From Bacillota bacterium (GTDB lineage: Bacteria; Bacillota; Clostridia; Clostridiales; Clostridiaceae), in NCBI GenBank assembly GCA_030706015.1, contig JAUZPI010000011.1, positions 16,027 through 80,026 on the forward strand: 64,000 bases of DNA, given 5' to 3'. The notes under the pieces were generated by a model, which made no database searches, had not been told where the DNA came from, and saw only the letters and a program-made list of their open reading frames with translations. A program made the position numbers and the translations under genes. Shown here piece after piece: positions 43,679 through 52,359 of the stretch (its first letter is position 1; every line of letters starts with the position of its first letter).

Positions 43679-44449
43679 TTGCTGCGTAAAATTATGAATG
43701 AAGAAGCAGTTAAGAAAGAAACATATAATTATGATGATAATTTAAAACTAATTGAACAGGCTAAACTTGGTGATAAAAAAGCATTAAATAAACTAATCGA
43801 AGTAAACTTACCACTAGTTTCTGCCATCAGCAAAAAGTTTTTAAATAGAGGTTACGAGTATGATGATATTTTTCAAATAGGTTCCATGGGATTAGTTAAG
43901 GCAGTTAACAATTTTGACCCCAAATATAATGTAAAGTTTTCTACATATGCTGTACCTATGATAATAGGAGAGATTAAGAGGTTTTTAAGAGATGATGGCA
44001 TAATCAAAGTAAGCAGAAGTGTTAAAAACACGGCTAGAAAACTTCACTATGACAGAGAAAAATTAACTAAAGAATTAAATAGAGAACCTACAATTGAAGA
44101 ATTGGCAAACTACTCAGGGGTAAATAAAGATGAAATTATTTTTGCCACAGAATCAGCAAATGTTCTTCAATATCTTTATGATGTTATTCATCAAGATGAT
44201 GGTTCACCAGTATTACTTATAGATAAATTAAGTGAAGCTGGTGAAGAGGACGAAGAGGTGGCTGATAAATTGACATTAAAGGAAGCATTGAATAAATTAG
44301 ATACAAAGTCCAGACAAGTAATAATGCTCCGATATTTTAGAGATAAAACACAAATCCAAGTAGCTAAAATGTTGGGTATAAGCCAAGTGCAAGTGTCAAG
44401 AATTGAAAAAAAGGTTTTAAAAGCAATGAAAAAAAGCCTGGACGGATAG
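43679..44449 (+). CDS. sigF: RNA polymerase sigma-F factor
   Basis: First forespore-specific sigma factor. Region 2 is seen in NLPLVSAISKKFLNRGYEYDDIFQIGSMGLVKAVNNFDP, then Y-A-V-P-M-I-I-G-E-I-K-R-F-L-R-D-D-G, and region 4 helix-turn-helix T-Q-I-Q-V-A-K-M-L-G-I-S-Q-V-Q-V-S-R. 256 residues from TTG 43679. Start is uncertain: GGGGAGG (43660-43666) is 12 bases before TTG 43679, while ATG 43694 has no ribosome site nearby. A terminator follows, ending the spoIIA operon. Confidence 0.94.
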   Translation: MLRKIMNEEAVKKETYNYDDNLKLIEQAKLGDKKALNKLIEVNLPLVSAISKKFLNRGYEYDDIFQIGSMGLVKAVNNFDPKYNVKFSTYAVPMIIGEIKRFLRDDGIIKVSRSVKNTARKLHYDREKLTKELNREPTIEELANYSGVNKDEIIFATESANVLQYLYDVIHQDDGSPVLLIDKLSEAGEEDEEVADKLTLKEALNKLDTKSRQVIMLRYFRDKTQIQVAKMLGISQVQVSRIEKKVLKAMKKSLDG

Positions 44450-44455
44450 AGTTAG

Positions 44456-44495
44456 AAGGTAGTATGGCATAGTACATACTACCTTTTATTTTTGT
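44456..44495 (+). terminator. Terminator after sigF
   Basis: AAGGTAGTATG (44456-44466) pairs perfectly with CATACTACCTT (44475-44485), followed by TTATTTTTG. Separates spoIIA from spoVA. Confidence 0.88.
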
Positions 44496-44627
44496 TTGGA
44501 ATTATAAATTATTCTGTTTTCTTAAAGAGAAGGTAGTTAACGTGCTGCAGAAATTTTTTATCATGTTTAAAAATTTATAAGATGTAAATAATAAGCTTGA
44601 AAAATATTATAAGGAAGTGTAGATAAT

Positions 44628-45077
44628 ATGCCTGAGAAAGAAGAAAGAATTAAGAATAAATTTCAGGTCTTATCAAATAAGTCCAAACCAAAGCCAAACA
44701 TAGTTAAGAATTGCATAAATGCTTTTTGGGTTGGTGGATTAATTTGTGATGTTGGACAATTTTTTAGTAATAGCTTCAGAAGTCTTGGACTTCCTAAAGA
44801 TGATGTAGGTGCATGTGTGGCTATTATAATGGTATTCATAGGAGCATTGTTAACTGGAGTGGGTATATATGATAAGATTGCTAGTTTTGCCGGAGCAGGT
44901 ACATTAGTACCAATTACAGGTTTTGCTAATGCAGTAGTATCTCCAGCAATAGAATTCAAAAAAGAAGGGTTTGTTCTGGGAGTAAGTGCAAAGATGTTTA
45001 CTATTGCAGGACCCGTTTTAGTATATGGTATTGGGTCGTCGGTGATAGTAGGAATAATATATTATTTTATAAAGTAG
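44628..45077 (+). CDS. spoVAC: Stage V sporulation protein AC
   Basis: Membrane component of the SpoVA channel that moves calcium dipicolinate into the forming spore and out during germination. 149 residues, four hydrophobic segments; NAFWVGGLICDVGQ, G-A-L-L-T-G-V-G-I-Y-D-K-I, F-A-G-A-G-T-L-V-P-I-T-G-F-A-N-A are hallmarks shared with SpoVAE. In Bacillus SpoVAC behaves as a mechanosensitive channel. Followed 8 bases later by spoVAD. Confidence 0.94.
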   Translation: MPEKEERIKNKFQVLSNKSKPKPNIVKNCINAFWVGGLICDVGQFFSNSFRSLGLPKDDVGACVAIIMVFIGALLTGVGIYDKIASFAGAGTLVPITGFANAVVSPAIEFKKEGFVLGVSAKMFTIAGPVLVYGIGSSVIVGIIYYFIK

Positions 45078-45085
45078 GTGAGTTT

Positions 45086-46093
45086 ATGGGAAAACGGGTT
45101 GGAACTCAAACAGTTACCATAGAGAGTAAACCTAAGATTATATCTACAACATCTATTGTTGGTCCTAAAGAGGGAGAAGGACCCCTAAAAGATTATTTTG
45201 ATATTGTACTGCAGGATGACCTGAACGGAAAAGAGAGTTTTGAAAAGGCAGAAAGCAGCATGTTATATACTGCGGTTGTAGATAGTATAAAAAAAGCAAA
45301 GTTAGCCGAAAGTGACATAAATTTTATATTTGCAGGTGATTTACTTAATCAAATTACTTCTTCTAGTTTCGCAGCTAGGGATATGAATATACCATTTGTT
45401 GGATTATACGGGGCTTGCTCCACCATGACTGAGTCATTAAGTGTAGCTTCTATGATAATGGATGGCGGCTTTGCAAATTATGTTGTAGCTGCTACTTCAT
45501 CACATTTCTCAGCTGCTGAAAGACAATTTAGATTTCCTTTAGAATATGGCAGCCAAAGAGCACCAACTGCTCAGTGGACCGTAACCGGGGCAGGATCTAT
45601 GGTACTGGCTAAAGGGGGGGATTTTCCGGGTGTAACACATGTAACAATTGGTAAAGTAAAGGACTATGGAATTGCAGATGCTAATAATATGGGAGCGGCT
45701 ATGGCTCCAGCAGCGGTAGATACTATTAAACAACATTTTATGGACACAGGAAAAGGTCCATGTGACTATGATTTGATAGCAACGGGAGACTTAGGGAAAG
45801 TGGGGAGAGAAATTACCTCCGAACTATTAAAAGAATATGGATACAATGTAGATGATATATATATAGATTGCGGCGAAGAGATTTTTGATAACGAAAGACA
45901 AGGAACGCAGTCTGGTGGAAGTGGATGTGGTTGTTCAGCGGTTGTTGATTGTGGATATATATATAAAAACATGCTAGAAGGCAAATTTAAAAGAGTGTTA
46001 TTAGTTTCAACAGGTGCATTATTGAGTACGACTTCCTCTCAACAGGGTGAAACAATACCGGGAATAGCTCATGCGGTATCAGTTGAGTTTTAA
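45086..46093 (+). CDS. spoVAD: Stage V sporulation protein AD
   Basis: Thiolase-fold soluble protein that binds dipicolinic acid and is part of the SpoVA complex at the inner spore membrane. 335 residues. Motifs: G-P-L-K-D-Y-F-D, PFVGLYGACSTMTESL, A-T-S-S-H-F-S-A-A-E-R-Q-F-R-F-P, and G-S-G-C-G-C-S-A near the C-terminus. AGGTGAG precedes ATG. Confidence 0.95.
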   Translation: MGKRVGTQTVTIESKPKIISTTSIVGPKEGEGPLKDYFDIVLQDDLNGKESFEKAESSMLYTAVVDSIKKAKLAESDINFIFAGDLLNQITSSSFAARDMNIPFVGLYGACSTMTESLSVASMIMDGGFANYVVAATSSHFSAAERQFRFPLEYGSQRAPTAQWTVTGAGSMVLAKGGDFPGVTHVTIGKVKDYGIADANNMGAAMAPAAVDTIKQHFMDTGKGPCDYDLIATGDLGKVGREITSELLKEYGYNVDDIYIDCGEEIFDNERQGTQSGGSGCGCSAVVDCGYIYKNMLEGKFKRVLLVSTGALLSTTSSQQGETIPGIAHAVSVEF

Positions 46094-46124
46094 GTTTATA
46101 CTATATAACCAAGGAGGAATAATA

Positions 46125-46481
46125 ATGGGAGATTATATTAGGGCATTTATTATTGGGGGAAGTATCTGTATAATTGCACAAATATTGATGGATACAACAA
46201 AGCTGACACCCGCGCACATCCTGGTGAGTTTTGTAAGTTTGGGGGTTATTTTAGGAGCATTAAACATTTATGATACATTAGTTAAGTTTGGTAGTGCAGG
46301 AGCTACTGTACCTTTACCCGGATTTGGCTATTCATTAGCAAAAGCTACAATTAAAGAGGTTAATGAGAAAGGTATATTAGGAGCATTCACTGGTGGGATT
46401 AAGGGCACAGCTGGAGGGATAACGGGTGCCATTGTATTTGGCTATATTATGGCAGTTTTATTTAATCCTAAAACAAAATAA
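46125..46481 (+). CDS. spoVAE: Stage V sporulation protein AE (SpoVAEb type)
   Basis: 118 residues, four membrane helices, homologous to SpoVAC (G-A-L-N-I-Y-D-T-L-V-K-F-G-S-A-G-A-T-V-P-L-P-G-F). Third gene of the minimal clostridial spoVAC-spoVAD-spoVAE set. ATG 46125 has AAGGAGG 7 bases upstream; the longer frame from 46071 runs back into spoVAD and is not used. No spoVAA/AB/AF follow, as in most clostridia. Confidence 0.93.
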   Translation: MGDYIRAFIIGGSICIIAQILMDTTKLTPAHILVSFVSLGVILGALNIYDTLVKFGSAGATVPLPGFGYSLAKATIKEVNEKGILGAFTGGIKGTAGGITGAIVFGYIMAVLFNPKTK

Positions 46482-46490
46482 TAGTATAAA

Positions 46491-46523
46491 AAAGACTCAT
46501 AATGAATAATGAGTCTTCTTTAT
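46491..46523. terminator. Bidirectional terminator between spoVAE and the PBP gene
   Basis: AAGACTCAT (46492-46500) and ATGAGTCTT (46509-46517) form a 9-bp stem. On the minus strand it is followed by TTTTTTAT, a good terminator for the PBP gene; on the + strand by CTTTAT. Confidence 0.8.
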
Positions 46524-46538
46524 ATGCTTAAATATATT

Positions 46539-48929
46539 TTAATAATTTTTTGAAGTAGTACCAGTTGTGTTAGTAGAGTTATTAGTGGTGTTACTACCAC
46601 TTGATGTATTATTATTACTGGTGTTAGTATTACTACCAGTATTATTTTGAGTATTATTACCACCATTGTTGTTTAGGTTGGTATTATTATTGTTATTAGT
46701 ACTTGAAGTATTGTTTGTTGTTCCTGAAGATTGGTTATTAGTAACGGAATTAGCACTGCTGTTTGGTGTAGGGCTTGGTATAATAGGAATATTTTTTACT
46801 GATGGATTATTATTATCTGCCCCAATAGTATTATACTCAGGTGCACTTGTTACTTCAGTACCTGGCAGGTAATAATCATTACCAATAGCCTCTAAACCTG
46901 TAGGTGCTTGAATATCCTTTGTTTGGTGTCCAGTATTAGCATATTCCATAAGCCTTGCCCAAATTTCAGCTGCACTATTACTATTTAATTTATAACTATC
47001 TGCAAAGGCTTTATGATCATCTCTACCGATCCAAACAGCGCCAGAATAATAAGGCGTAAGTCCGCAGAACCATAAGTCTTTGGCATCAGTTGCAGTACCA
47101 GTTTTACCAGCTACCGGCATATCACCAAAATTTGCGGCTGGTCCAGTACCAGCAGAACTTACTGGTCCCTTTAATAAATCGTACATAATATATGCTGTCT
47201 GAGGAGAAATTACCCTTTTAGGATTTAAAGTATTCTCAAGTATGGTAACTCCTCTACTATCTACAACTTTGGTATATAATTTTGGTGAATTATATTGTCC
47301 GCTGTTTCCAAAAACCCCGTAAGCAGCAGCCATAATTAAAGGATTTTCTCCTTTATGAAGCTGACCAAGAGCCATAGCCGCAATACTTGTTGAACGCTTA
47401 TCCTCATTGTCCAATAATAATCCAAACTTTTCTGCATAGGAGGCACCTGTAGTTACTCCTATTTTATCTTCTAGTTTAACAGCTACTACATTGACAGAAT
47501 GAGTAATAGCTTCTTTCACTGTAATAGGACCTCTATAATAATCATCATCCATAGGTTGGTATGGATCACCTTTATCATCTACATATTTACTTGCAATTTC
47601 ATTTGGTAAAGGACTATCATCTATAATTGTACCTTCTGCGGCTGCTTTTGTATCAATAGAAGGAGTATATACTGATATTGGTTTTATACTTGAACCTGTT
47701 GCTCTTAAGAAATTGTTTGATGCAGCTCTATTCAAGGATCCTGGTGGTTGAGTACCTCTTCCACCAATAATTACTTTAACCTGACCAGTATGATAATCCA
47801 TAAGTACAGCTGATGCTTGAGGCTGCATTATGCCATTTTTGTCCTTGGAGGTAGCGCCCTTTAAAATATAGTTGTTTGTCAATATGTCTTGTGCTTTCTC
47901 TTGAAGATCCCTGTTCATTGTGGTGTATACTTTAAGTCCACCATTTGAGAAAAGGGAGTCAATTTGGTCGTCAGTATAATGATATTGTGCCTCTAAATCC
48001 TGCTTAACCTGTTCCATAGCAGGTATTGAAAACCATTGATATGCATAACCACTGTTAGTTTTCATATTGAAATTAAATTGAAGCTTGTTATCCATATCAG
48101 TGATAGCATCTTCATAGTCCTTATCGCTTATATAATTGTTTTCATGCATTTTATAAAGAACTGTTTTTGTTCTATTTAGATAAATAGAATGATTTTTTGA
48201 AGCTGTGGTTGAGGAAAGTGGTGAATATTTTGACGGACTTTGTGCTAAACCAGCGATAAATGCGCATTGAACTAAATTAAGATCCTTTGCACTTTTGTTA
48301 AAATATTGATTAGCTGCAGCTTCAACACCGTTGGCCTGACCACCTAAGAATATTGTATTCATATAGGCTTCTAAAATTTGATCCTTAGTTAATACTTTTT
48401 CAAGTTCAACAGATAGATACATTTCTTGAACTTTTCTTTTAACTGATAATCTATTTTCAAGAGAATCTGCTAAAAACATTCTATTTTTAATAAGTTGCTG
48501 AGTGATGGTTGATGCACCTTGAACATCGCCCTGTTTATGTATCTTGTTTTTTAAGTCCAAAACGAGAACACCTAAAACTCTTTTAACATCAAGACCCTTA
48601 TGCTGCCTGAATCTTTCATCTTCTATGCTTACAAAAGCATTAGCCATATTTGTTGGAATTTGATCCATATGAACTACCACTCTGGTTTGTTTTGTAACAA
48701 CCGTATCCATTTTTTGTCCGCTGTCATCATACAAAACTGAAGGTTGATCTAGCTGAACCACCTCATCAACATCTAGAGCTGGAGCGGTTTTTATCATTGC
48801 AAGAACCACACCACTAGCAGCTACAGATGATAATACTCCTAGGGCTAATATTGTCAAAAAAATTATTTTTATCGCTCTTAAAATAGGTCTCTTTTTTTTC
48901 TTAGGTTTTTTTTGTTGGTTTGATACCAT
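46539..48929 (-). CDS. pbpA: Class A penicillin-binding protein (PBP1A-type)
   Basis: Bifunctional peptidoglycan synthase: glycosyltransferase plus transpeptidase. Lys/Pro-rich cytoplasmic start, one anchor helix (~20-46), GT51 domain with catalytic Glu103 (SIEDERFRQH) and G-A-S-T-I-T-Q-Q-L-I-K-N (138-149), transpeptidase with Ser413 (S-S-I-K), S-V-N (478-480) and KTGTA (609-613). Residues ~715-796 are a low-complexity Asn/Ser/Thr/Gly tail, probably outside in the wall. 796 residues. Minus strand, opposite to its neighbours. GGAGG lies before the ATG. Symbol by analogy only; paralog identity is uncertain. Confidence 0.93.
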   Translation of the reverse strand: MVSNQQKKPKKKKRPILRAIKIIFLTILALGVLSSVAASGVVLAMIKTAPALDVDEVVQLDQPSVLYDDSGQKMDTVVTKQTRVVVHMDQIPTNMANAFVSIEDERFRQHKGLDVKRVLGVLVLDLKNKIHKQGDVQGASTITQQLIKNRMFLADSLENRLSVKRKVQEMYLSVELEKVLTKDQILEAYMNTIFLGGQANGVEAAANQYFNKSAKDLNLVQCAFIAGLAQSPSKYSPLSSTTASKNHSIYLNRTKTVLYKMHENNYISDKDYEDAITDMDNKLQFNFNMKTNSGYAYQWFSIPAMEQVKQDLEAQYHYTDDQIDSLFSNGGLKVYTTMNRDLQEKAQDILTNNYILKGATSKDKNGIMQPQASAVLMDYHTGQVKVIIGGRGTQPPGSLNRAASNNFLRATGSSIKPISVYTPSIDTKAAAEGTIIDDSPLPNEIASKYVDDKGDPYQPMDDDYYRGPITVKEAITHSVNVVAVKLEDKIGVTTGASYAEKFGLLLDNEDKRSTSIAAMALGQLHKGENPLIMAAAYGVFGNSGQYNSPKLYTKVVDSRGVTILENTLNPKRVISPQTAYIMYDLLKGPVSSAGTGPAANFGDMPVAGKTGTATDAKDLWFCGLTPYYSGAVWIGRDDHKAFADSYKLNSNSAAEIWARLMEYANTGHQTKDIQAPTGLEAIGNDYYLPGTEVTSAPEYNTIGADNNNPSVKNIPIIPSPTPNSSANSVTNNQSSGTTNNTSSTNNNNNTNLNNNGGNNTQNNTGSNTNTSNNNTSSGSNTTNNSTNTTGTTSKNY

Positions 48930-48962
48930 AGAATGTCCTCCTTAATACTAGTATGTCTAATA

Positions 48963-48971
48963 ATTATAGCA
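48963..48971 (-). promoter_or_regulatory. Extended -10 promoter of the PBP gene
   Basis: Reading the minus strand, TG-C-TATAAT lies ~35 bases upstream of the ATG. No good -35, as is common with extended -10 promoters. Confidence 0.5.
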
Positions 48972-49138
48972 CAAACAAAAATGCTAAAAAATTAAGAATT
49001 TGTAACAATAGTTTTTTAACATATTGTGTATAAGCAAAATAAAATACATCTATTCTGTATTATAACATATAAATTAATAAACAGATAGAGCGATTGGATA
49101 AATTTAACAAATATCCAAAGGGGGAGATTAAAATTAAG

Positions 49139-49804
49139 ATGGTCACCAGAATCAAGTTATTACTTATACTATCTATAATTCTTACCGCTTTCTTGATGTT
49201 TACATATGAATTTAGTAAAATTGTAACTCCAACGGTGTTAGCTGTGGCCGATGCTGAGATTAGAGCAAAAGTTACAGAAATAATAAACAGAGAGGTATTA
49301 AATGAGTATGGTAAGCAATTTAATTATAATGATATAATAAAAATTGAAAAAGATATGGATGGAAATATAGTAATGCTTTCAGCGGATACATTAAAATTAA
49401 ATAAAATAGCCTGTGACGTATCAATCAATTCTCAAAGAGATATAAGTCAGGTAGGGTACCTTGGAGTAGAGCTTCAATCAGGGTATATATTTAAGAATAA
49501 TATATTAGCATATATAGGACCTAACATTAAGGTTAAGGCTCAGCCTTTAGGCAGCGTAGAAACTCAATACATTTCTCAATTTGAAAGTGCTGGCATTAAT
49601 CAAACACGACACAGAATTTACGTGCAGGTAAAAACAAGGCTAAGAATAATGCTTCCAATGGATAGTAATAATATAGAAGTAAAAAATGAGATTCCAATAG
49701 CAGAAACAATAATTGTGGGAAAGATACCTAATACATCAATACAGATGGATTTAAATAGTGCTGCGTTTAAAGTTCCAAATGAAAATACCAGTTCTCAAAA
49801 ATAA
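49139..49804 (+). CDS. yunB: Sporulation protein YunB
   Basis: 221 residues with one N-terminal membrane anchor (about residues 5-24). The region V-A-D-A-E-I-R-A-K-V-T-E-I-I-N-R-E-V, then G-Y-L-G-V-E-L, and the C-terminal I-P-I-A-E-T-I-I-V-G-K-I-P-N-T fit the YunB family, a sigma-E-dependent mother-cell protein needed for efficient sporulation in Bacillus. Start: GGGGGAG at 49120-49125 is 13 bases before ATG 49139, rather far; an upstream TTG at 49094 has no ribosome site. The stop codon is inside the following terminator hairpin. Confidence 0.88.
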   Translation: MVTRIKLLLILSIILTAFLMFTYEFSKIVTPTVLAVADAEIRAKVTEIINREVLNEYGKQFNYNDIIKIEKDMDGNIVMLSADTLKLNKIACDVSINSQRDISQVGYLGVELQSGYIFKNNILAYIGPNIKVKAQPLGSVETQYISQFESAGINQTRHRIYVQVKTRLRIMLPMDSNNIEVKNEIPIAETIIVGKIPNTSIQMDLNSAAFKVPNENTSSQK

Positions 49805-49817
49805 GAGAACTGGTATT
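49784..49817. terminator. Bidirectional terminator between yunB and hpt
   Basis: AATACCAGTTCTC (49784-49796) and GAGAACTGGTATT (49805-49817) form a perfect 13-bp stem with an 8-base loop that includes the yunB stop. TTTTC follows on the minus strand. Confidence 0.85.
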
Positions 49818-49828
49818 ATAAGAGTTTA

Positions 49829-50359
49829 TTATTCAGACCAATTGAAAACGTAAGGAACGTTTCTGTAATAATCTCCATAATTAAGACCATACCCTACAAC
49901 AAAAACATCAGGAATTTCAAAGCAGCAGAAATCAGGAGTGATATCTACAACTCTTCTTTCAGGTTTATCTAAAAGAACACATGATTTAACACTTTTTGCA
50001 CCTAGTGATTTCACGTGATCCATTACGAAATTCATGGTGATTCCGCTGTCTACAATATCGTCTACTACAAGAACGTCATAGCCTTCTATGTTATCAGGGA
50101 TATCATTTACAACCTTTACTTTGCCAGAAGATTCTTCCGCATCGCCATAGCTGGATGTAGTCATAAAACCAATCTTAGTTGGAACTGTAATATGCCTTAC
50201 TAGATCAGCTGTAAATATGAAACTACCTCTTAGCAAGGATAAAACATATAGCTTCTTATCTCCATATTCCTTTGACAAGTTGCTGCCTAATTCAATTATT
50301 CTGGTGCGTATTTGTTCTTCAGATATAACAACGTTTATTTTTTTGTTTTCGATGTCCAT
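49829..50359 (-). CDS. hpt: Hypoxanthine phosphoribosyltransferase
   Basis: Purine salvage: hypoxanthine or guanine plus PRPP gives IMP or GMP. V-L-S-L-L-R-G-S-F-I-F-T-A-D-L and the PRPP-binding V-L-V-V-D-D-I-V-D-S-G-I-T motif are diagnostic; C-terminal FVVGYGLNYGDYYRN-PY is family-typical. 176 residues. On the minus strand between yunB and hflX, with GGAGGATT before ATG. Confidence 0.95.
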   Translation of the reverse strand: MDIENKKINVVISEEQIRTRIIELGSNLSKEYGDKKLYVLSLLRGSFIFTADLVRHITVPTKIGFMTTSSYGDAEESSGKVKVVNDIPDNIEGYDVLVVDDIVDSGITMNFVMDHVKSLGAKSVKSCVLLDKPERRVVDITPDFCCFEIPDVFVVGYGLNYGDYYRNVPYVFNWSE

Positions 50360-50470
50360 GGAAATCCTCCAACCTATAGATATTTACAATAATATTTTTA
50401 TGGTATAAAATTATATAGAAATTGTCAAGTATAAATAGGTAGAGTAATAAACAACATTGGGGTTGATAAT

Positions 50471-52258
50471 ATGATATTAGGAAATATCGATGGAATAAAA
50501 AATAGTGCATTAAATTCGCTAGAGGCTTTGTATTCAATTAAAGTACCAAGAACTCAAGCCTTTACTGAGGAAATTTCAAATGTAATTTGTAATGTTTCGG
50601 CCTTCATTAACAGAGAAGTTAGTGTAGCTATTGATAGGAAAGGCAATGTGATAAGTATTGCAGTTGGTGACAGCAGCACAGTAGAAATGCCTATTATAGA
50701 TATAGCAGAAAAGAAATTATCAGGCATAAGAATAATACACACTCATCCTAGTGGTAACTCTAATCTTTCACTAATTGATTTATCAGCACTTACAAAAATG
50801 AAATTAGATACTATTGTAGCCATAGGAGTCAAGGATGGTAAAGCGAATACTGTTTCTCTTGGTTTTTGTATGGTTGAAAATGATACTTTGAAGAGTGAAG
50901 AGAAAAAAGGATTATCATTAGAAGAAGCAATAAATTATGATATTTTAGATAAAATTCAGTATATTGAAAGCCTTATCAAGGTTGGAGAAATTGTTGAGGA
51001 TTATAGTGAAAGAGCAATATTAGTGGGAATTGACAGTGAGGAAAGCTTAGAAGAATTAGCGGAGCTGGCAAAAGCTTGTGAGATAGAACCCCTAGCTGTT
51101 GTATTTCAAAACAAAACAAAGGTGGATACTGCTACTTATATAGGTTCTGGAAAGGTAGAAGAAGTAACTTTAATTAGGCAGGCTTGCAACGCGAATTTAG
51201 TTATTTTTGATGATGAACTTAAGGGTTCTCAGGTTAGAAATTTAGAAGAGATTTTAGGTGTAAAAGTAGTAGATAGAACAACTTTAATTTTGGATATATT
51301 CGCTAGAAGGGCAAGAAGCAAAGAAGCTAAAATACAGGTAGAGCTTGCTCAGTTAAAATACAGAATGACAAGGCTTACAGGGTTAGGAGCTGTACTTTCA
51401 AGGACAGGTGGAGGTATTGGGACCAGAGGACCAGGTGAGAAGAAGTTAGAGGTGGATAGACGCCATATTAGAGAAAGAGTTTATGATTTAAGCAAGGAAT
51501 TAGAGAAGGTTAGAACAACTAGAGAGGTTCAAAGAGAGAAAAGAAGAAAGGGCAATATACCGAAAATTTCATTGGTTGGCTATACTAACGCTGGAAAATC
51601 AACTTTAAGAAATAAATTATGCGAAATTGCTGCTCCAGAAGATGTAGTAAATAAGGAAAAGATTTTTGAAGCTGATATGCTGTTTGCAACCTTAGATGTA
51701 ACTACAAGAGCTATTGAACTGCCTGATAAAAGAGTTGCAGCGCTGACTGATACAGTGGGTTTTGTAAGGAAACTTCCTCATGATTTAGTAGAAGCATTTA
51801 AATCAACCTTAGAAGAGGTTATTTATTCTGATTTACTTCTTCATGTAGTAGATTGTTCATCAGATTATGCTATGGAACAGATTAATGCAGTTAACAATGT
51901 ACTTACACAGCTTGGAGCTATAGATAAGCCTATAATTATACTGCTAAATAAGGTAGATAAGGCTCCAGAGGATAGAGTAAAAGAAATAGAGGGAAATGTA
52001 GGAGAGTACTCTTTGCTTAGAATTTCAGCTAAACAGAATATAAATCTTGATGTGCTGCTTAATAAGATTTGTGAATTTGTACCAAGCAGTACCAGAAAAA
52101 CAGAACTTTTAATTCCATATAGCGATCAATCTGTGACAGCATATATTCATAGAAAAGCTAATATTGATGAGGAGAGCTATGAAGAAAATGGAACTCATAT
52201 CATAGCTCATTTAGACGAAGAAGCCTACAATAAGTGTCGACAGTATGTAATTAATTGA
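50471..52258 (+). CDS. hflX: HflX GTPase with N-terminal RadC/JAMM-like domain
   Basis: Ribosome-associated GTPase that splits or rescues stalled ribosomes. The HflX N-terminal domain (about 180-350, with T-Y-I-G-S-G-K and G-G-G-I-G-T-R-G-P-G-E) and G domain (GYTNAGKS at 370-377, DTVGFVRKLP, NKVDK) are intact. Unusually, residues ~35-150 form an extra domain containing Glu49 and H-T-H-P-S-G (His90, His92) with S at 100 and Asp103: exact spacing of the JAMM zinc motif seen in RadC proteins. 595 residues versus ~420 for HflX without the extension. The start at 50471 follows GGGGTTG. Fusion function is not known to me. Confidence 0.92.
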   Translation: MILGNIDGIKNSALNSLEALYSIKVPRTQAFTEEISNVICNVSAFINREVSVAIDRKGNVISIAVGDSSTVEMPIIDIAEKKLSGIRIIHTHPSGNSNLSLIDLSALTKMKLDTIVAIGVKDGKANTVSLGFCMVENDTLKSEEKKGLSLEEAINYDILDKIQYIESLIKVGEIVEDYSERAILVGIDSEESLEELAELAKACEIEPLAVVFQNKTKVDTATYIGSGKVEEVTLIRQACNANLVIFDDELKGSQVRNLEEILGVKVVDRTTLILDIFARRARSKEAKIQVELAQLKYRMTRLTGLGAVLSRTGGGIGTRGPGEKKLEVDRRHIRERVYDLSKELEKVRTTREVQREKRRKGNIPKISLVGYTNAGKSTLRNKLCEIAAPEDVVNKEKIFEADMLFATLDVTTRAIELPDKRVAALTDTVGFVRKLPHDLVEAFKSTLEEVIYSDLLLHVVDCSSDYAMEQINAVNNVLTQLGAIDKPIIILLNKVDKAPEDRVKEIEGNVGEYSLLRISAKQNINLDVLLNKICEFVPSSTRKTELLIPYSDQSVTAYIHRKANIDEESYEENGTHIIAHLDEEAYNKCRQYVIN

Positions 52259-52260
52259 TA

Positions 52261-52288
52261 AATAGACTAATGTATTTAGTCTATTTTT
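52261..52288 (+). terminator. Terminator after hflX
   Basis: AATAGACTAA (52261-52270) and TTAGTCTATT (52276-52285), loop 5, then TTT. Compact, good stem. Confidence 0.85.
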
Positions 52289-52359
52289 GTTTAAATAACT
52301 CTGATTTTATATTATAATTATGTTTAAAAAGGTAAGATAAGTAATTAGGGGGTAAAAAG

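Noticed and set aside
44550..44627. Sigma-G promoter for spoVAC
   Set aside because: No element pair with acceptable -10 and spacing was found by eye, though biology predicts one.
46666..46872. Leu/Val-rich open frame on the + strand opposite the PBP1A tail
   Set aside because: It is the antisense of a repetitive Asn/Thr codon tract, has no ribosome site and no recognisable protein features.
49044..49074. Sigma-E promoter for yunB (CATATAAAT with an upstream ATA)
   Set aside because: The -10-like word fits loosely, but the spacing to any -35-like ATA is wrong by several bases, so it is not listed as a feature.
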